DNA of 64,000 nucleotides, taken from Diadema setosum. Lineage: Eukaryota > Echinodermata > Echinoidea > Diadematoida > Diadematidae. The stretch covers positions 26,688,627-26,752,626 of the forward strand of contig CM067070.1 in the NCBI GenBank assembly GCA_033980235.1, in the 5' to 3' direction. Made by a program: the position numbers and the translations under genes. The first letter of the stretch is position 1; each line of letters opens with the position of its first letter. The notes under the pieces were generated by a model. That model had not been told where the DNA came from. It saw only the letters and a list, made by a program, of their open reading frames with translations, and did no database searches. Of this stretch, positions 1-15,936 are shown piece by piece.

Positions 1-5704
<5,704 letters not shown>

Positions 5705-5741
5705 AAGTCTTGTCCAGGGACTAATATCTCTCTCTGTCTAG

Positions 5742-5747
5742 AATAAA
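5742..5747 (+). promoter_or_regulatory. PSMC4: Candidate PSMC4 polyadenylation signal AATAAA
   Basis: A canonical AATAAA occurs 38 bases after the stop codon, which would give a very short 3' UTR. No other perfect hexamer is obvious in the next 250 bases. The A-runs at 5799-5830 and the T-run at 5857-5885 are genomic homopolymers, not evidence of a tail. Confidence 0.5.
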
Positions 5748-5853
5748 AGAACTCCATGTTTCTTCACAGAAGATAATCAAATAATTGGTATAATGGAAAA
5801 AAAAAATTAATATTGATGAGAAAAAAAAAAGCTATATCTGTGACAGATCAAAA

Positions 5854-5889
<36 letters not shown>

Positions 5890-6394
5890 CTGAGATATGT
5901 CTTAGTTTGTATTTGAAGAATGCTTTGTATGCAACACAACCCAGTATCTGGGAGCACATGTTTTATGTGGGTGTTAGATGCCACAAGTTATAATGTACTA
6001 TGTATCCTTTTGCAAGTAAGAACTGTGCTGTGCTGCTCACAAACTCTGTTATTTAATTGAAAGACGGGTTATCCCTGTGCCACACTCTTTAGGGACTTAA
6101 AGAAGGCATACATGAACACTATTACGAAGAAGTAGAGGGGAAAATAGTTCTACGTGATTGCAGAAGTCGGTTGAGGTTACTTTTTTGTACACAAGAAAAC
6201 ATCCTCTCCACATTGAATCACCATTAATTCATTTCAAGATAGCCCAAAAAGAATGTGGTTTTACACCTGTGAAACCCTCTCAGTCTCAGAGACATCATTT
6301 GTATGTACACGCTCAGTGAAGTCTTACAATGATTGTCCAGCAAGGGTTAAGCTGTGATGCCGATCTGTTACAAGTAACGCCGACTGTGCCAGCA
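5748..6394. other. Intergenic, downstream of PSMC4
   Basis: Sequence between the PSMC4 3' end and the first intergenic MITE. It contains a T-run at 5857-5885 and nothing else recognisable. It could include a longer PSMC4 3' UTR if the proximal signal is not used. Confidence 0.6.
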
Positions 6395-6573
6395 GGGCCC
6401 CATTGCTAGAAACTTTGCGTTTAAACGCAACTTGCAACTGATTGTCACTGGCCAATCAAAATCATTGTTGCATGCATGTCTTCTTAATAGGGCAGACCCT
6501 GAGCCAATCAGAATGGTTGTTTCAAAATTAGCAATTATTTGCAATTGATTGCAACTTTCTTGCAACGGGGCCC
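6395..6573. mobile_element. GGGCCCC MITE, copy 1
   Basis: A 179 bp element with ends GGGCCCCATTGC and (inverted) GGGCCCCGTTGC. Inner TTGCAACTTGC-type motifs recur in both orientations. A nearly identical copy lies at 37412-37590, about 31 kb away, in the same orientation and differing at about four positions, so one or both inserted recently. No coding capacity. Confidence 0.85.
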
Positions 6574-6924
6574 AGATTACTTTGCAGAATTTCAGAAACC
6601 TTATCCCTGCCTTTAAAAGTTCCCAAAAGAGGCAGCGGCTCGAGGGTCTTCATTTACTTCCGATCTCTATGCTGTGTGAGAAATCCGGCTCTTTGCGTCT
6701 GTTTTTTAGGAAATACGACACCAGTCTACTGTATCATCAAGCTTTGCTAATTTGTGCACATGCAAGAACTTATGTACCCATGTTGTGGTTGTGCAAATCC
6801 TGAAAAATACGTTGCAGTAAAGCATAAATGTCAAAAATACCAAGATGATTGTTTGTTATGTATTGGTTTGTCAATCAATTTCTCTCTCTCACTATTTTAA
6901 TATCAGTGTCTGTATATATCTGTA

Positions 6925-6978
6925 TATCTATCTTTCTATCTATCTATCTATCTGTTTGTCTGTCTATCTATCTATCTG

Positions 6979-7016
<38 letters not shown>

Positions 7017-7106
7017 CATCTATCTATCTATCTGTTTGTCTATCTATCTATCTGTCTATCTATCTATCTATATATCTATCTATATGTCTATCTATCTATC
7101 TATCTG

Positions 7107-7137
<31 letters not shown>

Positions 7138-7146
7138 CTCTCTCTG

Positions 7147-7181
<35 letters not shown>

Positions 7182-7281
7182 ATGTCTATCTATCTATCTA
7201 TCTGTCTATCTATCTATCTAATCTATCTATCTATCTATCTATCTGTCTCTCTATCTATCTATCTATCTATCTATCTATATG

Positions 7282-7322
<41 letters not shown>

Positions 7323-7345
7323 ATGTCTATCTATCTATCTATCTG

Positions 7346-7384
<39 letters not shown>

Positions 7385-7393
7385 CTCTCTCTG

Positions 7394-7442
<49 letters not shown>

Positions 7443-7496
7443 GTTTGTTTGTCTGTCTACCTATCTATCTATCTACCTACCTATCTATCTGTCTAT
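6925..7496. repeat. (TCTA)n microsatellite, about 570 bp
   Basis: Uninterrupted tetranucleotide array with scattered TCTG and TATATGTC variants. The variants recur in the same order (TCTCTCTCTCTGTATC near 7133 and 7381), showing a higher-order unit of about 247 bp. The two stop-free frames reading Tyr-Leu-Ser-Ile are artefacts of the repeat. Confidence 0.97.
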
Positions 7497-8796
7497 GTGA
7501 CACAGAATGATTTGTGAGTTTGAACCTTGGTGTGTTGAGAGTGAAATGGATGAAGTTTAACCCCCCTTTGTTGATGGAGATTTTCTTTTTGTAATGCCAA
7601 CCTTTACTCAATAGAAGCTGCAGAAAAAGTGGGAGAGATGTAAGGCAATGACATCAATCTGTGTAACTGATATTGACCAAAATCACTTTCAGAAAAAAAA
7701 AATAATGATTTAAAGACTATGCATTTTTTTAATTCACGTTTGTTGTTTTGTAGTGTACAATTTGGGTAAACAGTATTGACCTATTTCACTATTTCAAGGA
7801 AGCTACACACCGACATTCAAAACCTAATAGTTTCGTATTCCCCCCCCCCCCTTTTAATGTTGAGATATATGATATTAGCCAATGTCATTTCAAAGAAAGT
7901 ACATGGTACAAGACTAGAATATATGTCTCTCTTTTTAAAATTTCTAGTCCACTTTTTTGTGTAACTTTCATTGTTCTACTGGAACTGCCTTGGGAAATTT
8001 TCTGTATCTTACAGTGACAATAAGGGTGTTTTTTTAATGACTGAAGTGCTGTTAAATGTAAACACAGAGTGGAATGACACTGGCTTTAATGAGGGATACG
8101 GGATCAAGTGGAGATTTCTGTGAAATCTAAGATGGGCCTAGATATCCGTACTTGACATACAAGTCTCAATTATTTGGTGCCTGCTCTCTCCTGGGGTATG
8201 ATCTGCATGGCAATTTAGCCAGGAGTCAAGTTGGAGTTACTAAGTCCTCAAATGTCACTGTGTCCCAAGTTTGAATTATTTGAGGAGACAAAAATACTCG
8301 CATAATCTCCCCCCAGCAGTGGGAGATTACTCCGCAGATATCTCTTGAACCTTTGCAAGGTTGCCTGCCGCTTGTTCAACTTCAGCTCTGAACGGGCTGT
8401 GTTGAATATGTGAGACTTTAAAGTGAAATGCAATGAGGACACTCCAAGATCGAGTGGGATGAAAAGAACGCTCCGAACGTTGACTCGAAGAAAAATATTT
8501 GCTGCCAGAGATAATCGTAGGAAGAAGATGTGAGTGGGCGTCCTTGATGAAAAATGGGGGGCACAAAAAACTCACAACCTTGTACACGTCATTTAAAAAA
8601 ATTGTGGGAAAAAAATGCCCCAACTTCAGCCATACATTGTATGTGCTGACTAACCTGACTGCAAGCAGCTTTAGGGATGATAGAATATAAATGAGTTGCC
8701 TCGGAAGTGAAAAAGGGGAATTGTGTGACATGTTGTGGGAGCCTGGCACCATTCAATGTTCTCTACTGATAAATGGCAACATGATAAATTCTATAT
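7497..8796. other. Intergenic, no recognised feature
   Basis: AT-rich sequence between two microsatellites. I see no exon-like open frame with splice sites, RNA gene or inverted repeat. There is a C-run at 7841-7850. Confidence 0.6.
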
Positions 8797-9408
8797 GCTC
8801 CTCCTCCTCCTCCTCCTCCTCCTCCTCCTCCTCCTCATCATCATCATCATCATCATCACCATCACCATCATCATCATCACCATCATCACCATCATCACCA
8901 TCATCATCATTATAACCATCATCATCATCATCATCACCATCACCACCATCACCATCATCATCACCATCATCATCACCATCATCATCATTATAACCATCAT
9001 CATCATCATCATCACCATCACCATCATCGCCATCATCATCACCATCACCACCATCACCATCATCATCACCATCATCATCATTATAACCATCATCATCATC
9101 ATCATCACCATCACCATCATCATCACCATCATCATCATTATAACCATCATCATCATCATCATCACCATCACCATCATCACCATCATCATCACCATCATCA
9201 TCATTATAACCATCATCATCATCATCACCACCATCGCCACCATCGCCACCATCGCCACCATCGCCACCATCGCCACCATCGCCACCATCACCACCACCAC
9301 ACCACCACCACACCACCACCACACCACCACCACCACCACCACCACACCACCACCACCACCACCACCACCACCACCACCACCACCACCACCACCACCACCA
9401 TCATCATT
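8797..9408. repeat. Compound CTC/ATC/ACC trinucleotide array, about 610 bp
   Basis: A CTC block is followed by ATC/ACC mixtures and then ACC. The interruption CATTATAACCATC recurs at about 8908, 8987, 9079, 9137 and 9203, so the array has a 58-92 bp higher-order unit. It is open in frames on both strands (poly-Ile/Thr, poly-Asp, poly-Met/Val), which explains the long but meaningless open frames here. Confidence 0.95.
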
Positions 9409-9562
9409 ACCAAAATGAGATGTAATGATGTCACAGCACAGTCTGATTCTTGTAGCTTCATCAGTTGATCCTTTCCCCTTTATGATTTCTTTTATACAAC
9501 TATAGAGTACAGGGATGGTATTGTTTTGGTTGAGATAGAGCTTCAGGCTTCCAACCTTTTTA

Positions 9563-10086
9563 CTTCCGCCAAGGGAGGAGGTTATGTTTTCGTTACCGTT
9601 TGTTAGTTCGTTAGTTTGTCCATGTGCAAAATAACTCAAAAAGTAGTTAACAGATTGGGATGAAACTTGCAGGAAAGGTTGAGAATGACACAAGTAACAA
9701 ACGATTAAGTTTTGGTAGCGATCCGAGAATTTGGGGGAATTCATGAAGGATTTTTGATATTTTGGCAGGTAGGGTCAATGAACTTGGGAGTTCAGGCTGC
9801 GCGTACTTGAGGTTTGCATGCTTGCACTAAAGTGCGGGCTCTAGTTTCTGCTAGGGCGAGGCGCGCCGTGCAGCCGAGGGTTTATGACGTAACAAAGGCA
9901 TCTACACGTATATTGGGAAATCGGGCAATTTTTTTATGGTGGAAATCACCGATCTCCAATGGAAGAGCCCAAAGAGCTTTGAACTTTCCCAGTGATGGAG
10001 AGGAGAAAAATCTCTTTGCAAAATCATCGGTGGAATGTACAGCTGTAGCTGCTTGGCGGAGGTCTGCGCTCTCAGAGTGCTTTTCT
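9563..10086. mobile_element. Dispersed repeat ending CTTCCGCCAAG ... CTTGGCGGAGGTCTGCG
   Basis: The left part (CTTCCGCCAAGGGAGGAGGT, then gttagtttgtcc and gatgaaacttgcaggaaagg) matches a type of dispersed repeat that I recall from several marine invertebrate and chordate genomes. The right end (CTTGGCGGAGGTCTGCGCTC then TCAGAGTGC) is found inverted at 46122-46160 as GCACTCTGAGCGCGCAGACC. The ends CCGCCAAG and CTTGGCGG are mutually inverted. No open frame is intact. Confidence 0.6.
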
Positions 10087-10130
10087 AGGTTTTGTTGTTT
10101 TTTTGTGAGATATGAAACCTGTTAGGAAGT

Positions 10131-10357
10131 ATGAAAGAGCATACAATTATATTCAAGAGGAATTTGAAGTTTATTAGGTGTAAATCAGTATTGAAATGGC
10201 TGAGACATCCAAAACAAAGCAATCCTAATAAAAGATGGGACCCACCTTTTATTAGGATTGCTTTGTTTTACTTTGTGTTTGGATGTCTCGGCCATTTCAA
10301 AACCAATTTTCATCAAATAAACTTTGAAATCCTTATTTAGAATTGTATGCTCTTTTA
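10131..10357. mobile_element. Near-complete foldback hairpin element
   Basis: Almost the whole 227 bp is one inverted repeat. ATGAAAGAGCATACAATTAT at the left pairs with its inverse at the right, and the arms stay paired through GAAATGGCTGAGACATCC and AAAACAAAGCAATCCTAATA to a loop around 10238-10250 (gggaccc). It would fold into a long hairpin if transcribed. Confidence 0.85.
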
Positions 10358-10565
10358 ACATTTCATCTCATCCATTACTATACTATCCTTTAAAAAAAAA
10401 TGCTCTATTCACATGAATTCTAAACTTGTTGGTTGAAAGCACTACTTGTGAATATTCACATCTTTCTGCATCCTTATACAATTGTTATTTATGTATATGT
10501 TCCTTAAAGAGAGGAGAGATGAATATTCTTATCTTTATCATAACTCTCTATAAATAGATGTATAA

Positions 10566-10745
10566 ACAGTCAAACCTGTCTATAATGGCCACCCAAGGAA
10601 GATAAAAAAGTGGATGTTATAGACAGGTGGTCGCTATAGTCACAGTCTTTATTATGCTCTTTCTCGAGGAGAGAATTGTTTTTAGTGGTCGTATCCGGCA
10701 GGTGGCTGCTATAGACAGGTGGTCGCCAAGACAGATTTGACCGTA
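10566..10745. mobile_element. TIR element, CAGTCAAACCTGTCT ends
   Basis: The left end CAGTCAAACCTGTCTATAAT and the right end (ACGGTCAAATCTGTCTTGGC on the minus strand) are inverted copies. GACAGGTGGTCGCTATAG and GGTGGCTGCTATAGACAGGT recur inside. The structure resembles a common class of short DNA transposons in invertebrates. Confidence 0.7.
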
Positions 10746-11886
10746 CTTGGGTAGATACAGCTCGATGGTAGCTACTGAATAGTAGCAAGCAATTTTGCAC
10801 ACTGATGGGAAGAGCAAAATTGTCTTGTAATTTCAATTTTATCTCCATTCTGCTGTAAACAATCATGGTCGTACATTGACTACATCATGGCTGCAATGTT
10901 CGTTTGGATCTCATGAAGGAGTATGGGTGTTTCGTGGGTGTATTTGTTTTAGGGCTGGATTGCTATATCTATTATCACAGAAAAATTGACCTACACGCCC
11001 ACCTATTCTCCACCCGTTTTCTCTATCATTTTCATTTCTTTAGCGGCAAATGCTTGGAGATGAACACATTCAGCATCAACTGAAATCCTAAAATGTTGAT
11101 TATATACTGTAGTATTTTGTGGCTCAGAAATTTTCTTGACCTTCACCTTTCACTGAACTCTCATAAAAAACGGACCGTTGAATATTTCAGGGAATTATGA
11201 ATTATGCACAAAAATGCGACTATCAAGAATGCAATTATCAACACAAGTTAAGTACACCAAAATTGGTGCAGTGCTAGAAATAAATCCTGTGAAAGTTTCT
11301 ACATAATTACATAGCATTCTTGTTCAAAAAAAAAACAAAAAAACAGCAGCATAACATGATCATGAATCACACACACACACACAAACAAACAACCAACACG
11401 CACACACATACACAGAGGTGGTTACACGCAAATCCTACACTTGCACACATAAGGCACGAAAAACAACTTTGTAGTCAAATTTCCACGAATCATTTATTAC
11501 CCATTAAGTATTGTTATTTCTTCTGTGTACAAAAATATCACATTCTGCCATGAAACTCGCAGACTTTCAGAGAACAGGCCACACTATCAATTTTCGATAC
11601 AACTCGCCCGGATTTCCACGGTTATGCCACCTCCACGCATAGATAAATTCTCCTCACTTCTGTATGTACAATTCACACAAACACCATGGAATAGATGGGG
11701 CAGAACGCTATGTTACAATTCACAGAAGCAATTGATTAAGCGAAACTTCTCACCGTGCTCAAGCCGACCTTTATAAATACAGCAGAATCGATCAGAACGG
11801 TAGAAGTCTCTTTAAAATCAGACGAAGAATCCACTTTGAAAAGTCTCCCATGTTTTTCACAAAACAGCGATAGCCATCATAAACAC
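10746..11886. other. Intergenic, no recognised feature
   Basis: AT-rich sequence. A short CA-rich stretch lies at 11369-11415. I see no supported gene, RNA or transposon end. Confidence 0.6.
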
Positions 11887-12140
11887 ATATCGTCACTGGG
11901 GTGACAAGACCTCGTATCTCAAAAATGTCAAAAAAAATTTTTTTAGCTTAATGGTCAAATAATGGGTCAAGTGATGTCTTGGCCAAATCCTAACTGTCTT
12001 ACTCCAAAAATGAAGCCACCATGACATGTCAAAGAGAAGGCTTTCCCATTCACTATAGTGCTTTGGCCGCCATGTTTTTTCGCTCTCCTAAACATTTGAC
12101 AATTTTGAGATACGAGGTTTTGTCACCCCAGCGACGATAT
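11887..12140. mobile_element. TIR element, ATATCGTC(A/G)CTGGGGTGACA ends
   Basis: The first 45 bases (ATATCGTCACTGGGGTGACA, AGACCTCGTATCTCAAAAAT) are repeated inverted at the right end with two or three mismatches. The interior (about 160 bp) has no coding potential. Clear non-autonomous inverted-repeat structure; superfamily not assigned. Confidence 0.85.
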
Positions 12141-14265
12141 GCAAATTAGATGAGGATAAGTGATGAGGTCATTCCCTAAAGTAATTTGAAATTTTCTCTT
12201 CTGAAAAATAAATACTGCATCAGTTCCCATACAGCTCGGCTGTTTCATTTCATGGAGCAGGGGTTGTTGTTAACTTATTGAGCAAAAGATTTCTTGATTT
12301 CAAATGCACCAATAGGAGAGTTGGAAGGCAGTGACATCACCACCTAATTGCATATCGCACTGATGCAAACAGCACGTTCACAAACTTTCAACTGAAAATT
12401 TATATTTTACAACTTCTTGTGAATTTGTGAGCGTGTGCCTGATTTTCACAAGACTCCCTCCTGTTCTGTACATTTCATTCCGCTCTCCTTAAAATGAGGA
12501 GCCGACTTGAGCACGAAGCGAACTCTCGCTGAAATAATTATTTGCGCACGTCTGACCCCTTGCCATTGTTTGGGACCAACGACGTAATAAGGTGTAACTG
12601 TACAAGTACATAGTGGAAGAATGAACACAATATTACAACCATAGATTGGCACCACAATACAGTGTGCAGAAGACGTATTGTACCTTTCTATATTCCAACA
12701 TGAAATGTTGTCTTCCATAGTCTTAATTCTTCTTATCATCACTTTTATCTAAGCAAGAAAAACTAAATGAATGTATACATATTCTAAAGTAAGGCATCAA
12801 TATTTTCAAGGTAGGTTTCTTTTTATCTTTCATTCAAACAAGCAGAACACACAGTTGGAATAAAAATAAACAATAAAATCACCAATCACCGCTCAACATT
12901 TTGTGCATTTCATTTCACTCTTCTTTGCACTTCATTTCACTCTTCTTTGCACATGACAAAAATAAATCTTAATGAAGACGCAGTAGCCATTATACGGCTT
13001 CTGCGATTATGAAATATATTTGTTAAACCATGAAGCCACACATCCTTTCCTATGATAATTTACATACAATTTGAGCTTACACACATAGTGTACCAGTCGA
13101 CAGACTATTAAGTGAATACCAACAACATTGCATATTTTCATTGTACAACAATTCAGTAGGACTTTCAGAAACGACTGCATCTAGTGTTCATAAGAAACGG
13201 TATCAATGAAATCTGACTACCCTTCTATTGGAAATTCTATACTTTTGGGGTTATATATCCTGCACACTCTGGGCCTTGAAGCATGCAGGTAAATTACAAA
13301 TCCGCAGATTACTGCAATATCTTCACTTATCTGAATTAATCTCTTTTCTACCTTGAATACAGGATCCAGTAGTTCTGGGCAGGTGAAATCCAGCGTGTGA
13401 GCAGACAAATATTCTTCTTGTTACACTCAAATTCTGCGAGTCCTACGGACAATTTTACTTACAGACATGCATAACCTTCACATACATATCCACTCCTCCT
13501 TCCCTACCCACTTAAAGCAGCAAAAGAGACACCCCAATGTGATTTTTCAACAAATTCTTCACACCAAAAGAGCAACTGTTTCTCCTGTATGCAAAGAAGA
13601 TCATGCCCAATGTCTTGCTTACAATGTACACCACTGCCTCGGAAAATCCAACTATATCAGATCATTTCAGATATTTAAGATGAGTACTCTCTCCAGGCTT
13701 GTATAATCAGGACTTTTATCCTGTACCCTCCAGTTGTGGAGGCAGGCAATACCCAACATGATTCCCAATTTCACAATCTTTATAAATGTAAACATTGCAA
13801 TGGTAACAGTCAAACAATTGTGAGATTCTTGAAATTAAAAAAAAAAAACAACAAATACACAAAATAAAACACAGCAATCAAAAAAGAAAAACAGCAGCTG
13901 ACACATATTGCAAGATTTCTTTCTTTCCAAACCCGAGAAGACACAACATCAATATCCATTGATCCATTCCTTTTTTTTTTAACTAAGGCATCTGATGCAA
14001 AGCGATATAAACATTCTCTCGAAACAGACCCAAAATATACAGAAAGGTTCCCCACAAACAGAAAGCACATTAACAGATCATTTATAAACATCTTCAGTTG
14101 CCATTTTCCCTGCAAATCACAGCATTCATCTATACCACAAAATAGTTTTTGCACTTGGAGAAAAAAAAAAATATTGTCTTTGATGTTTCACATCTACTGT
14201 CAATTAGCATCAAACAGTAATATACATCAAATAACTCAAGCACGTATCTATTTTTGCTTGTTAAG
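12141..14265. other. Intergenic, small tandem duplication only
   Basis: Contains a perfect two-copy tandem of a 22 bp unit (TTCATTTCACTCTTCTTTGC AC) at 12909-12952. Otherwise it is AT-rich non-coding sequence with no supported gene. Confidence 0.6.
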
Positions 14266-14339
14266 AAACAAAACACATGTACATATTACATCAAACAATT
14301 TTAAACAAAACACATGTACATATTACATCAAACAATTTT
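14266..14339. repeat. Perfect 37 bp tandem duplication
   Basis: Two identical 37 bp units (AAACAAAACACATGTACATA, TTACATCAAACAATTTT) abut one another. This is a recent local duplication. Confidence 0.9.
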
Positions 14340-15841
14340 CCAAAAGCATAAAATCTGGTTTCGAAGAAAAAAAAATGTACTGGTCACATCAGCGATTTTC
14401 AGAGACTGCAAATTGTATGGCACTCTCCAAATTCCACCCTAGTATCAGTTCAAAGAGCATGGATGATTTAGAGCCGCTTTAAAACAAGATAAATCTCCTA
14501 TTCCCCTAGAAATAAAAACAAAGAGGAACAAGGGACGAAGTGAAGAGATGAATCACAAACGAATGAGTCGAATCACACAGCATTCCCTTCAAAGTGAACT
14601 ATTGGTGTCTTTGAGGGAATTCTGAGCAGTTTTTTTCCCCCTCATATGCTTTGAGGAACAGTAGACAAAGAAAAATCATGCTAGATACTGGTTACAATCA
14701 GAGGCATTGCCATGGTGATATCATTCCCAGTGATCACACACATATGCATCATAATCTCACTGTGTTGCCATGGCAACTGCAAACCAAGAGCTTCAATGTG
14801 CTTCTCTTTTTCATCTGCTGGCGGAGTATGTTTAGTATTAATGTGTACATGAAGGAGTAAAGCAGTGTGTAACAACATGATGGCCATAAGTGTGATAGAA
14901 TAACCACAACCCCCAGGCTAATCAATCCCAATCCCAGCACAAGCCCTATCTCCCTCCCCCAATACACACACATGAAATAACATCAGGAAAATCAGTAAAA
15001 CCAGGACAGAAAAAAAAAATCTTCCTGTGGGTAAAACATGGGGGGGAAAAAACGAATAGAATGAGAGCTTGAACATTGTCTACAATCATTGCATCCAAAC
15101 GCCGAGTTACAGATTCATCCTATTCATTAATTCTAGGCACGGATGGAAATCCTCAGTAGACAGACCAAACACATGCAATGGAAAGATCTCTGCCCATTGC
15201 CATGGCAACCATCTGGCGATACCAAAGTATCAATGTAGAAGCCACGTGTTCCAAAACATCAAGCAGCTGTTATCTTCTCTCTCTCATTCTCCTGCTGTCT
15301 CTCTCTCTCTCTCTATTTATTTATATCTATCTATCTATCTGTATCTATTCATCAATCTTTTCATCTATATCTTTTTTTTTTATCTATCTATCTATATATC
15401 TGCCGTTCTGCCTTCAATAAATTCTCCCCCCCCCCCCAATCTATTTTAGCTAATGGCTTATTGGGTATGGCTTCCTGCGACCATAAATGTGCTTTAAAAT
15501 ATCCGTCAATGCCACTGCGATGAAGAAGCAACCACTGAAGCTTGTTTATCTCCTCACATTATCACAGTCCCCGTTACTCATTAGGTGCCTCAGAAGAAGA
15601 CTTTGTTTTAAAACACAAACAAATTCAACAGAAAAATAAATTCACGGTCTCCAAAACACAAATTCCAATCGCCCAGACACATCTGAGAGTCGTTTTATCA
15701 GCACGAGGCCAATGACCAAGCCACAAAGCCCGGGAGGCGTCCATTGTTTGAGTTGATTAGACACTGGGGGAATTGAACGCAGGCAGCAACAGGAAAAAAT
15801 TGCAAGGCATGGAGGCCATTCAAAGATTTTTTTTTTCCCTC
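14340..15841. other. Intergenic with CT/CTAT microsatellite
   Basis: Contains two X-box-like palindromes (14764, 15196), a CT/CTAT-rich stretch at 15276-15405 and a C-run at 15426-15437. No gene is supported. Confidence 0.6.
14764..14777. promoter_or_regulatory. Perfect RFX X-box palindrome GTTGCCATGGCAAC
   Basis: This 14 bp palindrome equals the idealised X-box bound by RFX transcription factors. Close variants occur in the window at 15196-15209, 19298-19311, 34946-34959, 39473-39486, 43772-43785 and 48718-48731. There is no adjacent promoter that I can identify, so function is unproven. Confidence 0.35.
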
Positions 15842-15936
15842 TTCAAATCGTTGAAGACTAGTCCTGAGTATACTCATGCAGGTGTCTTTGGGAAACGTGT
15901 GTTATAACAAAATTTTGCTCATCCTCAATGGGTTAA
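15842..15936. mobile_element. TTAACCC-type mini-MITE, copy 1 (diverged)
   Basis: The sequence resembles the 90 bp family whose best copies are at 51665-51757 and 57559-57651. It keeps GTCCTGAGTATACTC, the GGGAAACGTGT core and the right end CATCCTCAATGGGTTAA. The left TTAA is lost. Confidence 0.65.

Noticed and set aside
5799..5885. A- and T-runs after PSMC4 as a processed-transcript tail
   Set aside because: The gene has introns, and the homopolymers occur on both strands. They are ordinary genomic runs.
6845..7517. Pairs of 221-222 codon Tyr-Leu-Ser-Ile frames
   Set aside because: Direct translation of the TCTA microsatellite in two frames.
8735..9744. Long open frames on both strands (up to 317 codons)
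   Set aside because: They run through the CTC/ATC/ACC array, and their composition (poly-Ile, poly-Met, poly-Asp) is dictated by the repeat. No domain and no splice context.
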